Source: Blastobasis lacticolella
Lineage: Eukaryota > Arthropoda > Insecta > Lepidoptera > Blastobasidae
DNA length: 64,000 nucleotides
Reading direction: 5' to 3'
NCBI GenBank assembly: GCA_905147135.1
Contig: LR990061.1
Coordinates: 682,001 to 746,000, forward strand
Shown here: in pieces, positions 12,001-24,000 of the stretch
How positions within the stretch are numbered: position 1 is the stretch's first letter
Layout: each line of letters opens with the position of its first letter
Translations under genes and position numbers: made by a program
Notes under the pieces: generated by a model
Told to the model about the DNA's origin: nothing
Seen by the model: the letters and a program-made list of their open reading frames with translations, nothing else
Database searches by the model: none

Positions 12001-15000
12001 TAGGGAGGACACCACGCGTGCCTTTTTGGAATTCGGAAATGACAATCTCCCGATAACAATTAGCTGCGTATTGATATCGATGTACTTGAGATACTAATAT
12101 TTGGGTTAGGTTGACGGTTACTTTGATAATACGGCTGGTTGATATAGAGTTATAGCAACGGGTAACAGTCCCACACAGTTTTTTGCGAGTTTGAACCGTA
12201 TAGACCATTTTGTGGCCATATGATGACCTTCAGTGTAGTATAGACTCTCGCCATCCATTTACGGGTGTAAGTCGTCCTCTTAAAGACTGGTTTTCCAAGT
12301 TTGCGCTATATACCTCTTTCGTCAATCTTCATAAATCCATTCGCTCTACATGCCTAAACTATCTCAACGTCCCTTTTGCTATTTATGCCACTACATCATC
12401 TTTCATGCCACACCTTTCACGGATCACTGTATTTGTCACTCTATCACTAAATTCAAGAGGTATATTAGAGGTCTCTTCAGAGGCGGGCAACGCATCAGTG
12501 ACTCCCCTGGTGTTGCTGATGTCCATAGCCGGCGGTGACCACTTTCCATCAGGTGGCCCGCTTGCCTGTTTGTCTGCCGAATAACATAAAAAAAAATTTT
12601 TGGTGGATCAGATAGTGACTGTGCAGCGACCGCCATATGACCACCGTGACCCTGTTAACAGACGAACCTGACCAGATTGAATTATGGCTACATATTCATT
12701 CGCCTGAATGTGCAGGTTTCATCACGATGTTTTCCCTCACCGTAAGAGCATCGGTTAGTGTTCAACTAATGTACATAACTCAGAAAAGACAACTAATTAC
12801 CTGACCTTCCATTTTGCCACATGGATTGTCATAAGGTTGGGGTGTCAATTAATTAGCTGAGTGACTACATGGCGGCACATGGGGTTCGAACACAACACCC
12901 TTTGCTAACGAGTCGGACCCCTTAACCATAAGGCCATCAACGCGGAGCCGTGTAGCTCCGGCTAAGAATAGAGCTTACGGTCTTCCCCGTCTGTCGTAAG
13001 AGGCGACTAAAGGGGGTCATCGGAGTTGCGGACTCTTGTGGCGGGGGCTACAATGTCCGACCTAACGACTCCGGGGTCGGTGTCGGCTTGGGGTGGTCAT
13101 CAAGCCGATACACACCGGAACAATGTAGGGGCAGGTTTGGAGAGTACACAACGCGATGGGCCTTCGGGCGCGGTGTTAGAAGGGATCCGGTTGCGTTCTA
13201 TTGAGATCCCGGAGCCCATCGAACTGCACCGAGGTGGACAACCGTGGAGTTATTAGTGGATAGCAGGGTTGGGTACCTGGATCGCAGATTTTCTCCACGT
13301 TGTCAAAAGAAAAAAAGAAAAAGGGCACCGACTCGGTTAGAGGTGATAGGGTCACCACTAGTAAAGTACCTACCTCATCATCACAGCCCGTAACAGTCCA
13401 CTGCTGGACTTAGGGCCTCTCCCACGAAAAGGGAGGTTATTGCCATAATCTCCACGCTTGGCAGGCGGGTTGGAGATCGCAGTGTTTAAATATAACAATG
13501 GAAAATGCTGCTGCCCATTTTCCAGACTACGGAGACTCTTGATCTTTTGCCTCGAAAACATTAGTCGCCTTCTACGACACCCATGAGTGTAAGGGTTGGT
13601 GCTATACTACTCTGCCGGACACCACACGGCTAAAAGTACCTACCTGATGCTATATAAAAATAAAGGATAACGATGACTCATTTGGCTGTAAGAGGCATTA
13701 TATCATAGTTATCAGTTTATCGTAATAAATGTGTAGATTAATCACAATACAGCCTAAAATTGATCGCTACGATAATGTGTACAAACTACAAAATAACATG
13801 ACGGTGTTACGTGCTTTTCAGGGTTCCGTACTCACACATACATCACATATATACATAAAGTTTACACCTCTGTCCCACAGGTGGGGTGGGGGAAATAGTA
13901 ACTTTATTTTGTACACCGTAAGGATTAGTATCGACTGCAACTGACGGTTAGACGGCTCCAGCCAAATCGGAGCATCTGTTACTAGAGTTTGACGTGTGTA
14001 TCTAGGGTTGCCAACCCTACTATATAATATAGTATCCTACTATATTAGGAGTCTACCTACTATAAATTAAAAATTAAAATATAGTAGGCGAAACTACTAT
14101 ATTTCATTAGCACAACATTACCACTTACCGCAAAACGGAACGCGTCTATAAGATCCTCAAAAGAAAAATTTTCCTGATGCAAATCGAATATTACAGAACG
14201 ATCTTGAGCCTTGACATTTGTATAACGTGACGTCAAACTCATGTCAAATAAAACAAAACAGCTATGAAGCTCAATGTAGCAGAAAATATACATTTAAGAA
14301 ATAATATATTTACGAACATTTTATTTAAAAACCTACTATATATTTTTTGATTGGGAATTAATCCCTACTATATTATTATGGCTTCTAAACCCTAAAATAC
14401 TATATTTGGTCTAAAAAAAGTTGGCAACCCTATGTGTATCTGTCTTTGGTGACTTTGTGCCTGTCTGTGGCGTCGTAGCTCCCGAGCGGATGGACCGAAT
14501 TCGGTGCAGTTTTCATTATTTTAAAACCAGTTTAATCGATGTGGTCCTTAACTTTGTTTCATTAAAATCGGTCCAGTAGTTTGAGAAATAGACTTTGTTA
14601 GGGATTTTCTGATATTTGTCTGTTGGGTTCGTTTGATATGGGTTGCCAATGTGCGTTTTTTTTATACCACTAAGGTGATAAACGAACTTGGCCGCCTGAT
14701 GGTAAGCAGTCACCGCGGCCTATGGACGTTTGCAATACCAGGGACATCACCCACGCGTTGCCGACCCCGTAAAAACCTGTTCACCCCTTTCTTGAAGAAC
14801 TCCTGTTGTACTTTCCAGGGAAAACCTCTCCAGGTAGAGCTCGTCTAGTTTAAAATGACGCGCCCCACTACTTAGTTAGTTGATTTCGATGTGTGAGTGC
14901 GAATATTGATAACGACACTTCATCTGTGTGGGAGCCAATGAACGACGCGCGCTCCTACGTTTGAATTTCACCGGAAACTGAATGACCAATTACAACGGCA

Positions 15001-18000
15001 TTTGTATATGTATTGCGTCCATATTTTAAACTTGCTTGTGTGCGTTAATGCGGTAGTGGGGCGCGTCATTTTAGATTAGACGAGCTCTATTACGGAACCA
15101 ATAGTAAAATAATACAATAACAATAATTATGTTGTTTTGTTCAAGTTTGCAAGATGATGTAGCCTACCTAATTAGTGGCATGGTAATTACAAGTGTTAGA
15201 CAAGCTGGTATAGTCCTCACTTCCGAGTTCCGAGTAGGCATGAGCGTTTTCCGTTTTTAACGAAAACCGATACGTAACTGATTTGGAAGTTTTCATATCG
15301 ATTTCGAAAACCGTTTTCAGATATCGATTTCAAAGATATGTAAGTACCAAACGATCTCCAAACGCAAGCGCTACGCATTTTAGCGAATGATAGTTTTATG
15401 TACATTGATAGGATATCAGAATTGCGTCAAATATGACGGATTCACTACATGCTTTACTAGGCTTAGGACTAGCAAAAAAGCTGTTTATAGTAATGTAGAA
15501 AAATATACATTTTTTCAACTTTTCTGGCGCATAATTTTTTACTCGTAATTGTTTTTGTTATTTTTTTTTTCAACGAAATCAATGTCAAATGCATTCAAAT
15601 CAAACCCAAAAACTTGTACAAAAATGACGTAACATTATTTCAACCCTATAGATGTACACATTAACATCAAAACTCCTTAAAACAATAAATAACCAATTAT
15701 GCATTGGCGGCCGCAAGAAATTCGCTCCGTCCCTTTTACTCCACTAAGGTTGGCATTACTAGGAAAGAGAAGGAGCGAATATCGCATGGCGCGTTATCAA
15801 ATCATTCGTTTTGTTGAAGTAAATCGTTTGGAGCGCGACGTTTTTGCCAAAACCGATATCCGAATACGGGAAATCGATATGTTATGATATGAATGTCATA
15901 ACCGATTTCATATTCGTTTTGATATAACGAACTCATGCCTAGTTCCGAGGTCTATAGATGGTCTCGAATGGTCCTATTGACCTTTGATTGTCCCGTTCCC
16001 AGATGGTTCCATTACCAAATGGACCCATTCTGTTGATTCTGGTCATTTAAACTATATTGTTATAATATTTATTTGAAATAGCTATTGATACATACATACA
16101 TAAAGCTCACGCCTCTGTCCCGCAGGTGGGGTACTGACACAACTCTTTAGCCTCGCATATATGTATATGTCGCAGCCATATGGTTAAATTAGCCGGTTAA
16201 CTAAACGGCTAGCTTTTTGAGCAATTATTTAGTTGAAAATTTGCCAGTTTCATAAGATTTTAAAGTGATGTTGAAAGAACGATATTGCCTCGAGTTTACG
16301 CAGCTCTTCCACACATTGTTCCAATGCTAACCTACCCGCAATAACTTCAAAGTATAATAATAGTTTGCATTAGGTTTCTATTCGGTTAGTTTAGGTTAGC
16401 ATTATGACAATGAATGGAAGAGCTCCGTAAACTCGAGGCAATATCGTTCATTTGACTTTACTTTCAAAGTTAATGAATTTGGCCAATTTTCAATTAAATA
16501 ACTGCTTACATAGCTAGCCATTTAATTAACCGGCTAATTTAACCATTTGGCTGCGACATATACACATGTCTTTTCATAGTTGTTGTCATTAATTTTTTTT
16601 TTTTTAAAAAGCAGTTTATAATAATTTTCTAAAGACTCTGTAACCCCTTATACTTATTTTCCTACTTAGTCTTTCTCTTTTTGAAGTGTTTGGGCAGTAG
16701 TGTTGTTGAGTGTGCTGGTAGCTTGTTGTATTTAGTTTCTTGTTCCCTCTCTCTCTCTTGTTATATTATCTATAAATCTCGGTCTGTGAATGTTTGGTAT
16801 TCTAATTTAAATTTAATTTTACGTTTAGTCTATTTTATGTTCTTTTCTCTTCCTTTTTGTTGCACCGCCTTGTAATTTTTGCTAATTGTTCTCTGGTTGA
16901 CTGGTAGAAAAAGCTACGTAGCTCTAAGTCCGCCTTTGTACTGTAATGTGCATGAAGTTTTAAATAAATAAATATCTCGAAATACTTTAATTCCCAAAAC
17001 GTTATGCCTCCTAATACCGAAATGAAGTTGACTAACATTAACACCATAATTTATTGCAAAATCTAAAAGTCTCGCTAGGAAAATATTTTGTTTACACCGT
17101 TTAAAATGTCCGGAGTCCATACCCATAAGCGCAGAGGTACCAAGGCATCATAACATCTAACAGACATTACACGCATATAGCGTGCACGTGGAGATGCCAC
17201 TGGCGTATCATGTTACCAACGGGCAAGATAATACTATGCGTCATACAAACAAAACACCAGTTGTGGTCCAGTATAAGCTGGTCTTCCGATTGTGGCGCCA
17301 GTTTACACATAACACTTCGTGCGGGTACGGAGGAAAAGAACAGTACCTTTGAACAGAATTAGTTCGTTTTCTCGCCACGCTTCAAGTTGTATTGGATCTG
17401 TACTTGGAACGTCATTTGACCGCGGTCTGGTATAGACGGCGGAGTTATTCGTTATCAGATTATGCACAATATCATCTACGCTAAGTATGTCTGACTAGCT
17501 TTAGCGCGAATTCGTAAGGGTGAAGTTCAGGACGCGTTTCCGCGGGAACTACATTGCAATTCGGCACGTTTTATATTTTTCTTTATATAATTATTGTGTA
17601 AAATGCACAGTTAAATCAATAAAATATCTCGCCTCGATCGCCTTGACCATGATCCAGGATTTAGCAGATCAGATAATTACAGTGTCGCGACTGCCATTTG
17701 AGCTCCGTGACCCTGCTACCAGGGGAACCTGACCAGATTGGATCATGGTTACGCCTCAGTCGTCTGAATGTGCAGGCTTCATCACGATGTTTTCCCTCAC
17801 CGTAAGAGCATCGGTTAGTGTTCAACTAACGTACAGAACTCAGGAAAAAGTCATTGCTACATGGCGGCACTGGGATTCGGACTAGGAACCTCTCGCTTAC
17901 GAGTCAAACCCTTTACACACTAGGACACCGACGCTCCAAAAAGCAGGTGGGAAAAGATAGAAGCATAAGAATAATGTGTTGACCCCACATAGTGGTGTCA

Positions 18001-21000
18001 GGGTAGGGTAGGAGGGCATGAGTAATAATTTTTTAACAATATGAGACACTTTACTCGACTGTTATAATCCGCACGGCTAAGGAATGGAACACGTTGCCTG
18101 CGAGTGTGTTCCCTGATCATTATAATCTAGATGCCACTTTCACTACACATATTATCGGGTTTGTTACCACGGATAGTATAGCTTTTACGTCGACAATACT
18201 AATCGTGGTAACAAACCCGATAATATGTGTAGTAAAAAACCACGAAAGTCTTAAAATCTAGATGCCTTCAGCAATACGGGCTCCATCTTCGGCCGCATCG
18301 CCACTTGCCAACAGGTGGGGTGGCGGTCAAATGCCTGTCTTGTCTAATATTAAAAATATATGTATATGTAATAATTCCTTAACGTTTCTGCCTTTCAGGA
18401 TAGAACCGAACTCCATAGAGTCGATACTATGTGAAGCCATCAAGCTCGAATTCGAGGCGTACACTTCGGTGAATTCTTGCAACGGATCGTCGCGGGAGCT
18501 CAATGAGGTAGGTGTCTTATCGATCTTTGTTTTTCACTAGCGACCCGCCCCGGCTTCGCACGGGTTTATCAGCCTTTCTTTACTGTAATATGCGTGTATT
18601 ATACGTATGAACCTTCATTAAGAAATTATCTAACTGATGGTGAAAACAGTATCAAAATCCGTTGTGTGGTTTAGGAGGAGTTAGCAGTTATACAGACAGA
18701 TCGACTGACGCGTTAAGCGACTTTAATTTATGCCATGTACATATAAAGCACGGCTAGCAAAAATGTGTAAATGTGTAAGTAGATAGGTAACATGAAGAGG
18801 AATTAAAGCATCCGACTATAAGCGACCCACTGCTGCCGTGTACCAATGACTCTTTTCTGAGTTATGTACATTAGATGGCTAACCGATGCTCTTACGGCAA
18901 GGGAAAACATCGTGATGATACCTGCACATTCAGGCGACTGAGTTTGTAACCACGATCCAATCTGGTCAGGGTCCCCTGGGTCACAGAGGTCATATGGCAG
19001 TCGCTCCATTGTAATTATCTGATCTGCCAAATCCTCGATCATGTTCAAGGCCGGTCCCGGGCTTTCGTGCGCGAGAGCACAACCGGGACATTAACGGGAC
19101 GGCCAAGATGATTATATTAATACTAAGATGAAAGATGATTATAAGGAGATGAAGAGGTTGGCAGACAGGAGAGAGGAGTGGCGATTGCTCCACCAACAAG
19201 AGTCATACATTGGGCAGAAATTGAAATGATGAATTTTAATTTCTGTTACGGGTCTGGGTGTTCTATGTAGAATAAGTATGTATTTAAAAGTATTTAAGTA
19301 GTATATCTAGCAGTTATCTAGCACCTATAGTACAAGCTTTGCTTAGTTTGGGGCTAGATGGCGCTGTGTGAGTTTGTCCACGAATATTTATTTATTTATT
19401 ATTAAACTCTTAAATATATGATAAATAAAATCAATAAATAAATTATTTTCTCACATACAGTGTTAAAGGTTACAATTTTCAGTTTAAAGTTCAAGATTGT
19501 GAGATTGGAGCCTAAACTAGACTTTCGTCTGTATCTTAGGTCTCCAGTTCCCAAACCTCAAGGAATTGATCAGTTCTAGTTAACATTTGAGTCCATCAGA
19601 ATGGCCAACATGGAGAAAATAAACATAATATAAAATTATGACGATGAAGATTAAAGACATAGCAAGATCTATTTCGCGCCTTTTCTATCTTCGAATTAAT
19701 CAAACAAAGAACATATAGATAGAACGTAAATAACGATTTCCTTGTACCCTATATGGTATAGAGATAGTAATATATTTACACAGTATCTTTAAGAGCAACA
19801 AAGTAGCAATAAGTATAATGTCACAAATAGATAGGCACCTGTGTCGTGACACTGCATATATATAACAACAATCAATTTTGAACTTTGAAACTGTGTAATT
19901 AGGATTGATATTTCTGCCAAATGTGTCATGCGAAGCGAATGTTGTGAATCCTATCATAACTATCGTGATTGAGATAAACTCGGGTTTTCACTCGTACCTA
20001 TTGATTTTTAGTTCAGAAATCGTAAATTAAACATGGATTATAGCTTTATAAACAGTAGGTTATATGCGTGCCTTTTTTTTTTCTTTTTTTTTTATACCTC
20101 CAAGGTGGCAAACAAGCTTACGGCCTGGCTGACTGCTGGCTGTTAGGCTGACTGATAGGCTGCAGTGACTGCTTACCATCAGGCAGGCCGTCAGCTTTAT
20201 TACCTTAGTGGCGAAAAAATATTCTACGTAAATGTAGGCATTGATAATAGTGATGTAATGAATCATCAAATTTCGTTCGCACGCGCTTTGCCAATGAGGA
20301 GTTTTCCAGTAGGTATAGATAGTTAGTTTCAAAAAGCATCAATAGATGGCGCGCTCCTACAATTTTGGTAATCTTTTTATAATCTGTATGATGGTGGCAG
20401 TGATTTCATGCAGTCAACTAATACTAAACTTAAAAATAAAATGTTTAATAATTTAAACATAACTGTTAAAGGTTGAACGAAGTGTAAAAAGAAATATTTA
20501 TAGAAGTTAGCACTATGTTCCATTATTATTACAACCTCTAAAATGGTTCAAAACTATTGACAAATACAATATTATCCAATACAACGTACCCACTGTTTAT
20601 ATCCTGTTTGCTAAGAACCTATTTCAAGCGATTATCAATTACCAAAATTGTCGGGGCGCCATCTAGTGAGTGGTTAGGCATGCTTTAGATACCTATTAGA
20701 AAATTGCTCATTAAACAAATTGATAATTCAGCATCGAAACGCCTTGGAGATAAAATCTGTATACCCAAATGATATTGATCATTTAATTTGGCCTGTTATG
20801 CAAATTTGGCAGGAAATTCCGGTAAAACATGTTGAAATAGCTAGTGATAAAGTTACATGTTTTGGATACTGTCAATGGGCCGTGTGGCGTTACCCCGACC
20901 ATGACCATGAACTGTGTTGACCATAACATTTTACGATGATTTTGTTTACCTGTATCTGTTTGTAAGATGCTGGTTTCTAACTTGTGAACTTAAAACAAGG

Positions 21001-24000
21001 CGCCGAAGTCAAAAGAAAATCAACGCTTAATGTAAACAAATTAACCAATAAAACAAAAACAACTAATGCAGAAGTACTTAAGTATTCAAATAAATTGACT
21101 AAGTTTGTGCACAGCAGAACAGGTTGGATACCATTAGTTTCTTCATAGCGGTAGTTCTTGTGCAGAACTACTGTTGGGGGTGGGTATACGAGTATGATAT
21201 GATAACCAGGATAGTGTCTTTAGAGAGATTTATTGATATCATCATCATCACAGCCCGCAACAGTCCACTGCAGGACTCAGGGTCTCTCCCACGAAAGGGG
21301 AGGTTGTTGCCATAATCTCCACGCTTGGCAGGCGGGTTGGAGATCGCAGTGTTTAAATATAACAATGGAAAATGCTGCTGCCCATTTTCCAGAACACGGA
21401 GACTCTTGATCTTTTGCCTCGAAAACATTAGTCGCCTTGCACGCCACCCACGAATGAAAGGGGTTGGTGCTATTCTACTCTGCCGGACACCACACGGCCA
21501 CTGATAATAATAATTTTAGGTAATTATATTTATAATAATAATAAGTGTAAGTATTTATAAAATACATCATGTCTTCCGTAGGTGGAACGCGCGAAACTGA
21601 ACGAGCTGCTTGTAGCGAACAAGGCTCTGCACGCGCCCATTGATGACGATATCTCAATACTGGTCGGGGATTCCGCCGCTGCCGGGATCAAGGTATGCTG
21701 GTTTTGTAGTAGTCTTGTAAGTGTGACCACTCTAAACGGGGCCCTGCCGTGGGATCCAGGTACGCTGGTTCTGTATAAGTCCTATATGTGAGTCTAGTCT
21801 AAGCCGGTCTACGCCACTGTTGAGGTCAATGTATTCTGGTTACTTAGTAGCTCTGTAAGTGAGACCACTCTAAGCGGGACCCTGCTGTGGTGCCGTGGCA
21901 GAGGTATACTGGTTCCGTATAGTCCTGTAAGAGAGATCACTCTAAGCAGGTCTACGGCACCGCTGAGATCAAGGTATGCTGGTTTTATAATACCCTGAAG
22001 GTGAGACCAATGTAAGCTGCACTTCGTTGTTGATGGGTTTAAGCTATGCTGCACTTTCACTACACATATTATCGGGTTCACTACAATACTAACCGTGGTA
22101 ACAAACCCGATAATATGTGTAGTGAAAGTGTAGTGAATAACCACGAAAGTCTTAAAACCTATATTAAGCTATGCTGGTTTTGTAGTACCAGTGTAGGACC
22201 GACCACTCTAAGTGGGACTCCGCTGTATCAGTACTGTATACACTGATTGCAGCTGCTGACAAATAAAATATACCTACGGTTTATTTTAAAAGGAAAAATA
22301 TAGAAATTTGTACTTTAAAACTTTTTTCTTTCAACATTTACGATCTGCGGATCTAACCAACAAGCCAAGACTCCACTACGACTGACGATCGGAACCCGTC
22401 GGCTACGTTCGGCCCGCCGATCATAGCCATGAGGTTAAAGGCTTATTATACTTCACTTACTTCAGTTGTCTATATTCAGAAGCAAAAAGCGTGAGAACAA
22501 GATCAAAGTAAGATATATGTCGCAGCCGGATGGTTAAATTAGCCAGTTAACTAAACGGCTAGCTTTTTGAGCAATTATTTAGTTGAAAATTTGCCAGTTT
22601 CATAAGATTTTAAAGTGACGTTGAAAGAACGATATTGCCTCGAGATTACGCAGCTATTCCACACATTGTTCCAATGCTAACCTACCCACAATAACTTCAA
22701 AGTATAATAATAGTTTGCATTAGGTTTCTATTCGGTTAGTTTAGGTTAGCATTATGACAATGATTGGAAGAGCTCCGTAAACTCGAGGCAATATCGTTCA
22801 TTAGCCTTTCATTCAAAGTTCATGAATTTGGCCAATTTTTAATTAAATAATTGCTTTAAAGGCTAGCCGTTTATAAACGGCTAATTTAACCATTTGGCTG
22901 CGACATATATAAGGTATACAAAAATGGATCTTAGTCACGTGCAATATGATCTTGCTCTCGCGCATTTTGCGTCTGAATTCAGCCAAGTGTGATAAGCCTT
23001 ATAGCTGGATCCGCTGTATGTTTTTCTATACCACTGAGGTATTGCAATCCCTGCCTCCCTCAGGAGGGCGAGGGCGGCCACGACCCGCGGCTGATAAAGA
23101 TCGTGAACCTGACGGCGGTGGCCATCCGGCGGTTCATCAAGATGGCCAAGAAGATCAACGCCTTCAAGAACATGTGCGAGGAGGACCAGGTATGGTTGTC
23201 GAGGGCTACCTGACGGGGGGAAGTCGGGTAAACTGAACCCAGTTTACTTATACGAAAATGTTTTCTAAAATACTTAAACGCATGTTATTGGAGCAAAGCG
23301 ACCTGACGACCTGAGTGGTTCAGTGGTCAACATGCCGGTCTGCCACGCAAGAGGTCCCGGGTTCGATTCCCGGCCGGGCAGAAATTAAAATGATGAATTT
23401 TAATTTCTGTTACGGGTCTGGGTGTTCTATGTATAATAAGTATGTATTTAAAAGTATTTAAGTAGTTTATCAGTTATCTAGTACCCATAGCACAAGCTTT
23501 GCTTAGTTTGGGGCTAGATTTCGCTGTGTGAATCTGTCCACGAATATTTATTTAAAGCTAAGAAGTTCTCGATGAAACTGGCTTTCAAACTCAAACTCAA
23601 AATTTCTTTATTGATTAGGACATTAAATATCTCTTTCAATCTTCAAAAAGACGGGGGGTAGGAAGGAAACACACAGTGACACGTTGGCCGCCCCATTGGC
23701 ATTCAAATAGAGAAACCGCATCCAAATAAGTCCATCCACTCGGAAGCTACGATGCCACAGACAGACACACATAGCCACAAACACATATCAAACTTATAAC
23801 GCCCCGTTTTTTTCGTCGGTGTTTAAAAAAGAGGATATGAATATTATCAAAAATCTGGAAGAGACGGGTAGAAAAAAATGTTTTCAAATAGACTATACAA
23901 TTCCCACCTAACATACAGGCCCGCTTGCCTGTTTGTCTGCCGTGTAACATAATAAAATGGTGTCATGTCTGGCAGAGTAGAATAGATGACACCAACCGTA

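Noticed and set aside
12210..12584. 124-codon open frame at 12,210
   Set aside because: No domain resemblance, and its second half runs into a family H fragment.
21677..22240. CRISPR-like array at the HR96 exon 4 repeats
   Set aside because: The units are contiguous and diverged with no spacer structure, in an animal genome; this is a minisatellite.
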